This document shows, piece after piece, positions 36,917-45,737 of a stretch of DNA of 64,000 nt. The translations under genes and the position numbers were made by a program. Origin of the DNA: Streptomyces sp. TLI_171 (GTDB taxonomy: Bacteria; Actinomycetota; Actinomycetes; Streptomycetales; Streptomycetaceae); contig NZ_RAPS01000001.1 in the NCBI RefSeq assembly GCF_003610255.1, positions 7,777,001-7,841,000 on the forward strand, given 5' to 3'. Each line of letters starts with the position of its first letter. The first letter of the stretch is position 1. The notes beneath the pieces are model-generated. The model searched no databases. It was given only the letters and a program-made list of their open reading frames with translations, and was not told the DNA's origin.

Positions 36917-38215
36917 ATGGAAAAGCCGCCGAGTCCCAGAGCGTTGACGGCTGTCGGCGCGGCAGTCGCCCTCGTCCTGGGCCTGCTGTTCTCCGTCTTC
37001 GGGGTCGCCCCCGGCAGCGCCGAGGCCGCCACCTCCGGCATCCACGTCAGCAACGGCCGGATCTACGAGGCGAACGGAAGTCAGTTCGTCATTCGCGGCG
37101 TCAACCACGCGTACGCCTGGTACCCGAGCCAGACCACGGCGATCGCCGACATCGCGTCGAAGGGCGCCAACACCGTCCGCGTGGTGCTCAGCAACGGCGA
37201 CCGCTGGACGCGCACCAGCACCGCCCAGGTCTCCGCGCTGATCGGCCAGTGCAAGACGGCCAAGGTGATCTGCGTGCTGGAGGTGCACGACACCACCGGG
37301 TACGGCGAGGACGCCGCCGCCACCACGCTCGACCGGGCCGCGCAGTTCTGGGTCGACAACAAGAGCGCGCTCGACGGCCAGGAGAAGTACGCGGTGGTGA
37401 ACATCGCCAATGAGCCCTGGGGCAACAGCGGTTACACCGCCTGGACGGCGGCCACCAAGAACGCGATCGCCAAGCTCCGGAACGCCGGCATCCACCACGC
37501 GCTGATGGTCGACGGCCCGAACTGGGGCCAGGACTGGTCCGGCACCATGCGGGACAACGCGGCGTCGGTGTTCGCCGCCGACCCCGACCGCAACACGATC
37601 TTCTCGATCCACATGTACGGCGTCTACAATACCGCCGCCAAGGTCCAGGACTACCTCAACTCCTACACCTCGGCCCAACTGCCGATCGTCGTAGGCGAGT
37701 TCGGCGCCCAGCACAGCGACGGCGACCCGGACGAGGACGCCATCATGGCCACCGCCCAGGCCCGCGGCATCGGCTACCTCGGCTGGTCCTGGAGCGGGAA
37801 CGGCGGCGGCGTCGAATACCTCGACCTGGTCAACAACTTCGACAGGAACTCGCTGACCACCTGGGGCAACCGCTTCTTCAACGGCGCCAACGGCATTGCC
37901 GCCACCGCCAAGCGCGCCACCGTCTACACCGGCGGGACCCCGACCCCGACCCCCTCCCCGTCGGCCGGCACCGCGCCGAACGGCTACCCGTACTGCGCCT
38001 CGGCCTCCTCGGACCCGGACGGCGACGGGTGGGGCTGGGAGAACAGCGCCTCGTGCGTCGTCCGCGGCGGCAAGGCCGACAGCGGCGCCACCGCCGGTAC
38101 CGCGCCGAACGGCTACCCGTACTGCGCCTCGGCGTCGTCGGACCCGGACGGCGACGGGTGGGGCTGGGAGAACAGCGCCTCCTGTGTGGTGCGCGGCGGA
38201 GCGGCCGACCACTGA
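36917..38215 (+). CDS. Secreted GH5 endo-beta-mannanase with two CBM10-like repeats
   Basis: 432 residues. Signal peptide to about residue 38 (LVLGLLFSVFGVAPGSAEA). The catalytic barrel at about 39-337 resembles actinomycete GH5 mannanases: acid/base E166 in VNIANEPWGN and nucleophile E261 in PIVVGEFGAQH, with IRGVNHAYAW near 59. After a short Thr/Pro linker come two copies of a 35-residue module, YPYCASASSDPDGDGWGWEN with SASCVVRGG, at 351-385 and 394-428. This is the CBM10-like pattern with two cysteines and clustered tryptophans. ATG at 36917 follows AGAGGAGAGTC. Cellulase activity is a less likely alternative. Confidence 0.9.
   Translation: MEKPPSPRALTAVGAAVALVLGLLFSVFGVAPGSAEAATSGIHVSNGRIYEANGSQFVIRGVNHAYAWYPSQTTAIADIASKGANTVRVVLSNGDRWTRTSTAQVSALIGQCKTAKVICVLEVHDTTGYGEDAAATTLDRAAQFWVDNKSALDGQEKYAVVNIANEPWGNSGYTAWTAATKNAIAKLRNAGIHHALMVDGPNWGQDWSGTMRDNAASVFAADPDRNTIFSIHMYGVYNTAAKVQDYLNSYTSAQLPIVVGEFGAQHSDGDPDEDAIMATAQARGIGYLGWSWSGNGGGVEYLDLVNNFDRNSLTTWGNRFFNGANGIAATAKRATVYTGGTPTPTPSPSAGTAPNGYPYCASASSDPDGDGWGWENSASCVVRGGKADSGATAGTAPNGYPYCASASSDPDGDGWGWENSASCVVRGGAADH
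37967..38200 (+). repeat. Tandem 129-bp repeat encoding CBM10-like modules
   Basis: Two in-frame units begin at 37967 and 38096. About 105 bp of each, from GGCACCGCGCCGAACGG to the VVRGG codons, are nearly identical, differing mainly at synonymous bases, so the duplication is recent. Confidence 0.85.
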
Positions 38216-38374
38216 GCCGCGGACACGCACCGGACGTGGCGGCCGAGTTGCCCGCCGGGGCAGTGAGGCGGCGATGCCGTCGGAGGACTCCACCGCCGAG
38301 GTGACCGGCCGGATCGAGGTCGCCCGGGGCGAAGGAGATCCCGTCCGCCCGTGCGAGGCCCCTGGGCCACGGCG

Positions 38375-38413
38375 GAGGCCCGCGACGACCATGACGTGGT
38401 CGTCGCGGGCCTC
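38375..38413 (+). terminator. Hairpin after the mannanase gene
   Basis: 16-bp perfect stem GAGGCCCGCGACGACC / GGTCGTCGCGGGCCTC with a 7-base spacer, 160 bp after the mannanase stop. It could act in both directions. Confidence 0.7.
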
Positions 38414-38545
38414 AAGTCCGCCGGGGGCGCGGGGGAGTGGACCTGCCGCTCCGAGCCGCTGACCCGTGCCGTCGCCGCGGAATGTTCTTCGATCGCACGA
38501 AAGCGGGCGTCGGAGGACGGCGTCCGCCGCCCCACTGCGCTCGAT

Positions 38546-38603
38546 CGTCCTGCGGGCCTGCGGCCAAGCCGCACATCGGCGGTGGCCGCAGGCCCACAGG
38601 ACG
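38546..38603 (-). terminator. Hairpin after the leftward hydrophobic peptide gene
   Basis: 20-bp stem (38546-38565 with 38584-38603) with a single mismatch, loop 18 bases, ending 13 bp beyond the stop codon at 38617. Confidence 0.8.
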
Positions 38604-38616
38604 ACGGGGACGGCGC

Positions 38617-38787
38617 CTACCAGCGGTACCAGCGGTGGCGGCCGCCGGAGGGGTGCGCGCCGCGGGCGACGAAGCCGATCAGCCAGACCACCAGGACGAT
38701 GACGGCGACCCACCAGAGGATCTTCACCGCGAAGCCTGCGCCGAACAGCAGCAGGGCGAGAAGCAGGACCAGCAGAAGAGGAACCAC
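38617..38787 (-). CDS. Small hydrophobic membrane peptide
   Basis: 56 residues. Two adjacent hydrophobic helices, VVPLLLVLLLALLLFGAGFA and ILWWVAVIVLVVWLIGFVAR, are followed by a short basic tail SGGRHRWYRW. This matches the small 'hydrophobic protein' family widespread in streptomycetes, of unknown function. GTG at 38787 follows GGGAGG by five bases. A GGGTAC hexamer about 90 bp upstream would fit a general-stress sigma -10 element, but I see no good -35 partner. Confidence 0.75.
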   Translation of the reverse strand: MVPLLLVLLLALLLFGAGFAVKILWWVAVIVLVVWLIGFVARGAHPSGGRHRWYRW

Positions 38788-39198
38788 GACAACCTCCCGG
38801 AGTTTCGATGTCGGAGCACCTGCTGCCCCGCGACGCCGAAGACATGCCTGCGGATCTTTTCGCCGCCACGGGGTACCCGGCTCGTTATGGGCATCGAGCG
38901 AACGGCGAAGGGCCGACATGCGCGCGGGTCGCAAGACCGGGAGCACCGGCGGCCAGTTCGGAACCGCCGTCAGACGGCAACGTCGGCAGGGCCGTCGGCA
39001 CCGAGCGGCCCGACACGCAGCGGAGGACCGAGGAGGTCGGGGAGAGGTCGAGGGACACCGGGTCGGGTTTCGCCGGCGAGGGCGGGCGCCCGCGAGGGTG
39101 GTGCGGTCGAGGTACGGGGCGGATCCGGTCAAGGGTGAGGGCTTGGCCGGGGTCGAGGATGTGGGCGGAGGTCCCGGGGTGGCTCAAGGAGCACTCCC
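38788..39198. other. Divergent intergenic region, 411 bp
   Basis: Separates the leftward hydrophobic peptide gene from the MarR remnant. No supported gene; it should hold the promoter of the hydrophobic peptide gene. Confidence 0.4.
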
Positions 39199-39610
39199 GT
39201 GAAACCGATCGGCTACTGGCTCAGGACCACCGACAAGGCCCTCACCCGCTACATGGACGGCATGGTGGTGGCGGCCCGCCTCACCCGACGCACCGGGCAG
39301 GTCCTCAACGACGGCCAGACCCGCCCCACGCCACCGACGCCGACGTCCTCTCCAGCCCGGCCGCCGACGCCGACACCCCTGACCGCCGCCATCGACACGG
39401 TTTCGCCGACACCTGGGCCGTCCGCCCCGCACGGGCCGGCTCGCGCTCGCCGCTGACGGCAGCCGCCGACCGGCCGAGGTCGCCGTCCGCGTGGACGCGT
39501 TCCGCGAGCTGTCGACGACCGGCATCTCCCCGGAGGAGTACCGCACCGCCGTCCGCATCCCGGAACTCATCTGCCGCAAGCTCGAAGCAGCGACGAACGC
39601 CACCCGCTGA
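39199..39610 (+). pseudogene. MarR-family regulator broken by frameshifts
   Basis: The first frame gives MKPIGYWLRTTDKALTRYMD and TGQVLNDGQTR, the N-terminal helices of a MarR regulator. The middle passes through a second frame (ATDADVLSSPAADADTP, LTAAIDTV in another) and the third part GRLALAADGSRRPAEVAVRV, DAFRELSTTGISPEEYRTAV is the wing and C-terminal dimerisation helix, ending at 39610. At least two indels separate the parts, so no full protein can be made. GTG/ATG at 39199 follows GGAGCACTCCC. Confidence 0.75.
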
Positions 39611-39695
39611 CGCTCCCTCAGGCCGGCCCGGCCGAGGCCGTCGAGCCGGCCGGCGTCCTGGGCGCGGTCCCGCCGGCCCCGTGCAGGACCGGCCG

Positions 39696-40187
39696 TCAGC
39701 CGACGTGGGCGGACACCACGCGGCCGTCGACGACCGTGACGCCCACCCTGGAGATCCGGAAGTCGTAGGTGGTTTCGGAGCCCACTCCGTCCACGCTGAC
39801 GATCCACAGATCCCGGTGTTCCTCGGCCGCCTGCAGCCTGGCCGTTTCGAGCGTCAGCCCGATGTACTGGCAGGACCGGATGTCCCCCAGGACCTGCATC
39901 GACGGTGGCGTCGTGGCAGTGCAGGCCGACGCCGTGGGTGAAGGGACGGGGACCGGGCTCGTCGACACCGGGCTGTCCGTAGGACCAGACGCTGTTCCCC
40001 CCATGACGTGGACCGAGACAACCGTGCCGGCCGCGAGGCAGGTGGCCGCAAGGCCCAGGACGCAGGTGCGCACGCGCCGGCGTCCCCTGACGCGCGCGGT
40101 GACCCGCTCCAGGCTCACCTCGAGCGGTCCGGCCTGATCCGCCGCGTCGAGCAGCAGATGTTTGACCACGTCCGTCTCATTCGCCAT
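39696..40187 (-). CDS. Membrane-anchored protein paired with ECF sigma factor (putative anti-sigma-like)
   Basis: 163 residues. The cytosolic N-terminus of about 45 residues (MANETDVVKHLLLDAADQAG, SLERVTARVRGRRR) precedes one membrane helix, VRTCVLGLAATCLAAGTVVS. The extracytoplasmic part has a Thr/Ser/Pro stretch, two cysteines and a C-terminal beta-rich segment (DLWIVSVDGVGSETTYDFRI). The start codon overlaps the sigma factor stop by 11 bp, so translation is coupled. It has no zinc-binding HxxxCxxC motif. By position it could restrain the sigma factor, or be its first target. Confidence 0.75.
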   Translation of the reverse strand: MANETDVVKHLLLDAADQAGPLEVSLERVTARVRGRRRVRTCVLGLAATCLAAGTVVSVHVMGGTASGPTDSPVSTSPVPVPSPTASACTATTPPSMQVLGDIRSCQYIGLTLETARLQAAEEHRDLWIVSVDGVGSETTYDFRISRVGVTVVDGRVVSAHVG

Positions 40188-40689
40188 GCGCATCCCCATC
40201 CGGGCTTGTGACCAACAGGACCTTGCCGAGCCTTGCGACGGCCTCACTCAGATAACGCTTGCCCGTCCCCGCGCTGCAGCCCAGCCGGTCGGCCACCTCG
40301 GCCACGGACAGGTCCTCGTAGAAGCGCAGGACCACACAGGCCCGTTGCCGCGGGGAGAGCATTCCGAGCGCACCGACGACGTCCATCCGGCGGCCGCTGG
40401 CAGCAGCGAAGTCCTCCGTCGACGGCAGGGTCGCCAGACGCGGGAGCAGACTCGTCCAGCGAGCCCGGCGACGGTGCTGGTCGAGGTAACGGTTCAACAT
40501 GACGCGGCGCACGTACGGCTCCGCGGACGCGACATCCCAACTCCGCCGCGGCTGGCCGAAAACCCTGACCAACGCGTCCTGCACCAGATCGTCGGCCTCC
40601 GTACGGTCCCCGCACAACAGATATCCGTACCTCTTCAGCGCCGACCCCCTGACCTGCAAGAGCTCACCCACGACGTCATGCCAGTCCAC
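40177..40689 (-). CDS. ECF RNA polymerase sigma factor (SigE-like subgroup)
   Basis: 170 residues. Region 2 is visible in LKRYGYLLCGDRTEADDLVQ and DALVRVFGQ (residues about 18-46), region 4 in LGMLSPRQRACVVLRFYEDL with the helix-turn-helix SVAEVADRLGCSAGTGKRYL. There is no extra C-terminal domain. It matches the actinomycete SigE-family group of 160-180 residues. GTG at 40689 follows GAGGTGAGGG. It is the first gene of a two-gene unit with the overlapping membrane protein; an IS5 remnant begins about 140 bp upstream. Confidence 0.88.
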   Translation of the reverse strand: MDWHDVVGELLQVRGSALKRYGYLLCGDRTEADDLVQDALVRVFGQPRRSWDVASAEPYVRRVMLNRYLDQHRRRARWTSLLPRLATLPSTEDFAAASGRRMDVVGALGMLSPRQRACVVLRFYEDLSVAEVADRLGCSAGTGKRYLSEAVARLGKVLLVTSPDGDAHGE

Positions 40690-40828
40690 CCCTCACCTCT
40701 TCCTTGTCACCGACTCCCACGAACAACCAGCCCACTTCGTTGCCCCGCAGGGCAGGATTCGTGCGGACGGGAAGTACCGTGCGACAGGTGCGGCAAGGAT
40801 CGGAAGCAGGACGACCGGCGCGCCGCCG

Positions 40829-41350
40829 CTACCGCGCAGAGGCGTAAGGCCGTGTCGTATGTGGTGATGAGTCGGCGGTAGCCCGCCTGCGGCGTCCGAG
40901 GCGTTCGAACAAGTCGATGCCCTTGCGGGCGATGCGGACGCTGATGCGTTTGCCGCGCAGCCATTTACCCAGGTGGGGTACGTCATGCGCTTTGTCGGTG
41001 TGAAGGTGCCCGGGCTCTCGGCAGCTGTCGGTCCACGGGTGCTGTCGCATCAGGCATGTCGCGGCGACTGGCTTCAGGGCCTTGCTGTCGTGGGTGTTGC
41101 CGGCGGTGACGGCGACGACGAGGGGTAGTCCGCCCGCGTCCGACACGACGTACATCCTGGAGCCCGCCTTGCCCCGGTCCACGGGGCTCGGGCCCGTGAG
41201 TCCGCCCCTTTTCTGCAGGACCGCCTCCTGCACCCGGTCCGACGGGCTCAGCGGCCTCGCCAACTCCCACGACCCGTCGGGGACGGTTCAACTCCACGTA
41301 CCCCGCCCCATACCCCGAAGCCACCTCCCACATAGGACACGGTCTGAGCA
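40829..41350 (-). pseudogene. IS5-family transposase remnant
   Basis: Read leftward, the main frame gives KAGSRMYVVSDAGGLPLVVA, VTAGNTHDSKAL, HTDKAHDVPHLGKWLRGKRI and ARKGIDLFERLGRRRRAT. This is the DDE domain of an IS5/IS427-type transposase, with the second acidic residue in DKAHD. The N-terminal part sits in other frames upstream, and the C-terminal part after GRRRRAT is shifted to another frame (GYRRLITTYDTAL). Inverted repeats were not located, so the element is inactive and partly deleted. Confidence 0.8.
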
Positions 41351-41516
41351 CCCGACGGACCGGTTCGCCGGGTAACGGATGCTGCCCGGGCCCTGGAGGT
41401 CGGGCCGGCGCAGGTCGTCGGGGGTTGCCGTGCCCCGGTGGTGAGGCGACGCTGAAGAAGCCGATGTCCGTTCAGGCGGCCGGGGTTCGGCCCGGGCCAG
41501 GACCGAGGATCACGTC

Positions 41517-43151
41517 ATGGCGTCCGTCTTCCATCGCCGCAACGACGATGAATCCGCCCAAGCACCCATGCCTGCGCCTCCTGCCCCGAGGGCAGTTGGC
41601 CCCCCGCCGCCGTCCGAGGCGGACGCCCGGTTGCCGCTGATCTACGTGCGCGGCTTCGCCGGCGGCACCAGCGGCATCGACAAGCAGGTCGACGATCCGT
41701 TCTACGGGTTCAACGACGGTTCGACCCACATCCGGGTCGGCGGTGACGGCAATCCGCAGTACTACCAGTTCGAGGGCCCGCTGGTGCGGCTGTTCGCGGT
41801 CGACGGGTACCGGCCCCTGGTGTCCGGCGACCCGAAGACCTATCTGGAGTCCTGCGGAGCCAACACGGTGCCCCGGGCGACGGTCTGGATCCACCGGTTC
41901 TACGACGGCGCCGCGGACAGCTTCGGCAAGCAGGCCGTCGACTTCGACCTCGAGCAGGCGGCACGGGACCTGTACGAGCTCGTCCAACTGGTCCGGGAGA
42001 AGACCGGAGCCGACAAGGTCAACCTGATCGCCCACTCCATGGGCGGCCTGGTCTGCCGCAGCATGCTCCAGAAGTGGTCGTACGAGAGCTCCGGGGACTT
42101 CCGGCCGTCCGCCCCGGGCAAGGACCTGGTCGACAAGCTCTTCACCTACGGCACCCCGCACGGCGGGATCACCTTCGCCGTCGGCAGCGGACTGCTCGAC
42201 GAGTTCATGGAGGATCTCGGTCCGGCCGGCTCCGACGTCTTCTCCCCGGAGAAGATGTACGGCTACCTGGTTCCCGGCGTCACCTACGGCACCGAGGCAC
42301 CGGACGGCTGGGTCGCGAACGAGATCCCGGAGAGTGCCTTCGACACCGACCGGATCTTCTGCATGGTCGGCACCGACGCCGGCGACTACGGGCTGTCCCA
42401 GAAGGTGGTCGGCCCGCAGAGCGACGGTCTCGTGGCCATCCGCAACGCCTGGGTCGAAGGGGCGCACCGCGCGTACGTCCACCGTTCGCACAGCGGCCGG
42501 TACGGCCTGGTCAACTCGGAGGAGGGCTACCAGAACCTGCGCCGATTCCTGTTCGGCCGCAAGCGGGTGAGCATCGAGCTGGCCGGTCTGGAGGCGGCGC
42601 CACCCGACCGCGACGGCAACCCGTCCTTCTGGCAGGCCGAACTCCAGCTCGCCATCCGCGGGCTGCCCGTCGTCATGCACCAGCAGTCGGCGCCGCACCG
42701 CTGCCCGATCGACCTGGAGCCCGATCCGGCCGGCAACCCGATTCCGCTCACCACCGCCTTCCTGCTCGACCCGGTGACCTTCGCGGACGGCAGCACCAAC
42801 ACCCCGGCCTCGCCCCGCGCCCGCTACGGCCTGCGCCTGCGGGTGTCCCTGCTGACCGAGAAACACGGACTGCTGTTCTGGCGCGACAGGCTGGCCCAGA
42901 CCGCCGACTGGGAGGACACGCTGATCGTCGACGTCGGCCACGAGGACGACGACCCGACAGGCGAACTGCGGCTGTGGGCCGCCTGGAACTCCGACCTCCC
43001 GACCGCGATCGCCACCCAGGACCCGATCTGCGACGACCCGCTCGACCCCGACCCCGACCACGGCGCCGCGTCCCTCCGTCTCCCGCGGAGCGCCGGCCAA
43101 CTCCTGGGCGCCGACACGTCCCTCATTCTCAGACCCGAGCTCTGGAACTGA
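41517..43151 (+). CDS. Alpha/beta hydrolase, PGAP1/lipase-like
   Basis: 544 residues, no signal peptide. The lipase-type core lies at about 40-340: PLIYVRGFAGG near 40-50, nucleophile elbow AHSMGG in VNLIAHSMGGLVCRSM (about 168-173), YGTPHGGITF, and a histidine in HRAYVHRSHSGRYG. The C-terminal 180 residues form a beta-rich extra domain (VSIELAGLEAAPPDRDGNPS, AELQLAIRGLPVVMH) typical of actinomycete predicted esterases. Substrate unknown, possibly acyl esters or phospholipid. ATG at 41517 follows GAGGATCACGTC. Stands alone. Confidence 0.8.
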   Translation: MASVFHRRNDDESAQAPMPAPPAPRAVGPPPPSEADARLPLIYVRGFAGGTSGIDKQVDDPFYGFNDGSTHIRVGGDGNPQYYQFEGPLVRLFAVDGYRPLVSGDPKTYLESCGANTVPRATVWIHRFYDGAADSFGKQAVDFDLEQAARDLYELVQLVREKTGADKVNLIAHSMGGLVCRSMLQKWSYESSGDFRPSAPGKDLVDKLFTYGTPHGGITFAVGSGLLDEFMEDLGPAGSDVFSPEKMYGYLVPGVTYGTEAPDGWVANEIPESAFDTDRIFCMVGTDAGDYGLSQKVVGPQSDGLVAIRNAWVEGAHRAYVHRSHSGRYGLVNSEEGYQNLRRFLFGRKRVSIELAGLEAAPPDRDGNPSFWQAELQLAIRGLPVVMHQQSAPHRCPIDLEPDPAGNPIPLTTAFLLDPVTFADGSTNTPASPRARYGLRLRVSLLTEKHGLLFWRDRLAQTADWEDTLIVDVGHEDDDPTGELRLWAAWNSDLPTAIATQDPICDDPLDPDPDHGAASLRLPRSAGQLLGADTSLILRPELWN

Positions 43152-43341
43152 CCCGCACCGTACCTACCCCGTGGCCTTCGACCTGTACGGGGGCGGAGGT
43201 GGTCCGGGACGACCGAAGCGACGTCGGTCGGAACCTCGACGGGGGAGAGCGGCGCAGCGGAGCGTCCAGGTCCAGCGGGTCCGCGCCGCCACGTGCCGCG
43301 CCTGCAGGGGTGGGTTCGGGCGGGCATGCCTCCGAGCGTTG

Positions 43342-43515
43342 TCATAGCCAGCCCTGCTGGGTGGCTCTGATGCCGGCTTCGAACCGGCTGGCAGCGCCCA
43401 GGCGTTCCACGATGGAGGCCATGCGGCGACTGAGGGTGCGGGCGGAGACGCCCAGGCGCTGTCCGGTGCCGCCGTGGACACCGTAGTGCGCTCTGCCGGC
43501 CGAAACATTCGACAT
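43342..43515 (-). pseudogene. C-terminal helix-turn-helix fragment of a LuxR-type regulator
   Basis: A 57-codon leftward frame contains GQRLGVSARTLSRRMASIVE followed by RLGAASRFEAGIRATQQGWL and a stop. This is the recognition helix and final helix of the LuxR/TrmB-type helix-turn-helix regulators common in streptomycetes. The N-terminal 200-300 residues are missing; the sequence upstream is the promoter side of the SGNH hydrolase gene. An ATG at 43515 is present by chance or as a residual start. Confidence 0.65.
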
Positions 43516-43692
43516 TTTCTCGGAACGCTCAGGGTCCGATCTGCTTCAACTCGGTTACGCTACCGCAGTCCGACCAGACAGAGACTGCCTGTGGGCTTCG
43601 AAACATTTCGGAAAGACCTCGCGGGAGGGCGCGTCGCCCGGCCGTGCGAGGGCGCCGTGACCGTACTGGGCAGCATGGGGAGAGGGCCGTAC

Positions 43693-45063
43693 GTGAAAAC
43701 AACCGCACTGCGCCGATGGACGACGACCACCGCCGCCGTGGCCGCCACCGTGACCCTCACCGTGACGGCCGCCGCGTTCGGCGGGTCCCTGGCCGACCGG
43801 GCGCGAACCGGGTCGCAGGCCTCCGCACAACAGGCCGCCGCGGCGAACCCGGCGGGCGCGGCGGAACCGGGGCACGAGCACTGGGTGAACACCTGGACCT
43901 CGATGCCCCAGCTGACCGAGCCGGGCAACATGCCGCCGGCCCCGTACACGCAGGACGGCGCGGTGCTCACCGACACCACGCTGCGGCAGACCGTGCACGT
44001 CACGCTCGGCGGCCGCTGCCTGCGGCTGCACGTGTCCAACGCGTTCGGCGGCGCCGTTCTGCCGGTGACGGCCGTGTCCGTGGCCCGCCCGGCCGGCGGT
44101 CGGTCCGGCGCGCGGGCGATCGTGCCCGGGAGCTCGCGGCCGGTGACGTTCGGTGGGCGGCCCGGGGTCACCGTGCCGGTCGGCGCGCAGATGGTCGCCG
44201 ACCCGCTGGACTTCCCCTTCGCCGCGGGCGAGACCCTCACCGTCACGATGTACCTGGCCACCGGCCAGCAGTCGACGAACATCACGTCGCACCCGGGTTC
44301 GCGCACCACCTCGTACATGCTGCGCGGCGACCACCTCGACGACGCCGACCTGGACGGTGCGGCCTCGGTCAACCACTGGTACTTCCTCAGCGCCGTCGAG
44401 GTGCAGGCGCCGCCCACCGACCGGGCGACCGTCGTCCTGGGCGACTCCCTCGCGGACGGCCGGGGCTCCACCGACAACGGCAACAACCGCTGGCCCGACC
44501 GGCTGCGGGCACGACTGGCCGAGCGTGCCGACACCGCGGGCACCGCGGTGCTCAACCAGGCCGCGGGCGGCAACCGCGTCCTCAACGACGGTCTGGGCCC
44601 CAACGCCCTGTCCCGCCTGGACCGCGACGTGTTCGCGCAGCCCGGCGCCACCTCGCTCATCGTCTCCGAGGGCGTCAACGACATCGGCACCGCCGACGCC
44701 ACCCCCGCCGCCCAGCAGGCCGTCGCCGCGGACCTGATCAACGCGTACCAGCAGATCGTGCTGCGCGCCCACGAGCAGGGCCTCCGCGTCTACGGCGCCA
44801 CCCTCACCCCCTTCGGCGGCAACCAGTACGACGACGCCGCAGGGCTGCGCGAGGCGTCACGCCAGGCGGTCAACGCCTGGATCCGCACCAGCGGGCAGTT
44901 CGACGCCGTGCTGGACTTCGACCGCGCCGCCCGCGACCCGCAGGCCCCCCGCCAGCTCCATCCCGACCTGGACGTCGGCGACCACCTGCACTTCAACCCC
45001 ACCGGCTACCAGGCCCTCGCCGACTCCGTCCCGCTCCGCCTCTTCGGCCCCGAGTCCCGCTGA
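43693..45063 (+). CDS. Secreted SGNH/GDSL hydrolase
   Basis: 456 residues. A signal sequence follows the GTG start (TTTTAAVAATVTLTVTAAAF). The N-terminal half to about 240 is a beta-sandwich-like domain (VNTWTSMPQL, LRQTVHVTLGGRCLRLHVSN, AFGGAVLP). The SGNH domain then shows block I VVLGDSLADG with S252, block III-like SEGVNDIGTAD and block V DHLHFNPTGY with the Asp-x-x-His pair. Such enzymes deacetylate or de-esterify polysaccharides or lipids outside the cell. GTG at 43693 follows GGGAGAGGGCCGTAC; an ATG at 43675 is the alternative. Confidence 0.87.
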   Translation: MKTTALRRWTTTTAAVAATVTLTVTAAAFGGSLADRARTGSQASAQQAAAANPAGAAEPGHEHWVNTWTSMPQLTEPGNMPPAPYTQDGAVLTDTTLRQTVHVTLGGRCLRLHVSNAFGGAVLPVTAVSVARPAGGRSGARAIVPGSSRPVTFGGRPGVTVPVGAQMVADPLDFPFAAGETLTVTMYLATGQQSTNITSHPGSRTTSYMLRGDHLDDADLDGAASVNHWYFLSAVEVQAPPTDRATVVLGDSLADGRGSTDNGNNRWPDRLRARLAERADTAGTAVLNQAAGGNRVLNDGLGPNALSRLDRDVFAQPGATSLIVSEGVNDIGTADATPAAQQAVAADLINAYQQIVLRAHEQGLRVYGATLTPFGGNQYDDAAGLREASRQAVNAWIRTSGQFDAVLDFDRAARDPQAPRQLHPDLDVGDHLHFNPTGYQALADSVPLRLFGPESR

Positions 45064-45243
45064 CCCCCGCCCCGCCTCGCGGGTCCCGCGACGCAGGCAT
45101 CGGCCGAGCGGTCCCGCGCCATCGTCCCCCGGGCCCGGGACGCGGCCGCGCTGGTCGGCGCCGCCGCGCACGAGCTCGGCTCCTCGCGGGCCCGGCATGG
45201 CGCGCCACCGGCGTGCCGATCGAGCGCGGGCCGCCCGCGTGCG

Positions 45244-45693
45244 TCAGTTCCGGTCCGCCGAGGTCGGGGAATAGGTGGGCGTCGCGTCCAGGGCGGCGGA
45301 ACCGACGGTGGCGCGGCCGAAGAGGGCGTCGTAGCCGGGCGGCAGTTGGAACAGGACGCGTTCCATGAGGTCGTGACCGGCGGCGTCGGCGACGGTGCTG
45401 AGGACGGCGCCGATGTCCCACAGGGCGGTGGCTTCGGTGGCCCCCTCGATCCAGGCGGCGGTGGCGCGGACGAACCTTTCGGGTGTGAGAGGTTCGGCGG
45501 CCTGCAGCGGGTTGAGCAGGATCAGGGCGAGCGTCTCGGGCAGTCGGGCGGCGAGCCGGGCGCGGACGTCGCCGACGAGATGGGCGCCGAGGAGTGCAAG
45601 GACGACGCGCGCCGCCCGATCCGCTTCCTCGGGTGTGTCGTATTCGCCGCGTTCGCGCACCGTGGCGCGGAACGCCTCCCATCGCAGGGTCAC
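45244..45693 (-). CDS. DUF2267-domain protein
   Basis: 149 residues, soluble and mostly helical. VRERGEYDTPEEADRAARVV and LALLGAHLVGDVRARLAARL followed by PETLALILLNP show the DUF2267 pattern of alternating amphipathic helices; a second similar helical block follows (AVLSTVADAAGHDLMERVLF, QLPPGYDALFG). The family often lies near stress and membrane-homeostasis genes in actinomycetes, function unknown. GTG at 45693 follows GGGAGA. First gene after the STAS gene, 44 bp downstream on the same strand. Confidence 0.8.
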   Translation of the reverse strand: MTLRWEAFRATVRERGEYDTPEEADRAARVVLALLGAHLVGDVRARLAARLPETLALILLNPLQAAEPLTPERFVRATAAWIEGATEATALWDIGAVLSTVADAAGHDLMERVLFQLPPGYDALFGRATVGSAALDATPTYSPTSADRN

Positions 45694-45737
45694 CGCGGTT
45701 CTCCCTTCGGAACGGCCCGGCGTCAACGGTCGTCGGG

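Larger units (their letters stand above)
38216..38616. other. Intergenic region with two convergent terminators, 401 bp
   Basis: Between the mannanase gene and the leftward hydrophobic peptide gene. It holds the two hairpins listed separately and nothing else I can assign. Confidence 0.5.

Noticed and set aside
38788..38900. General-stress sigma promoter for the hydrophobic peptide gene (GGGTAC)
   Set aside because: A -10-like hexamer is present but no GTTT-type -35 element at proper spacing.
45064..45243. Possible gene between the SGNH hydrolase and DUF2267 genes
   Set aside because: A short plus-strand stretch looks protein-like but has no start, ribosome binding site or recognisable family.
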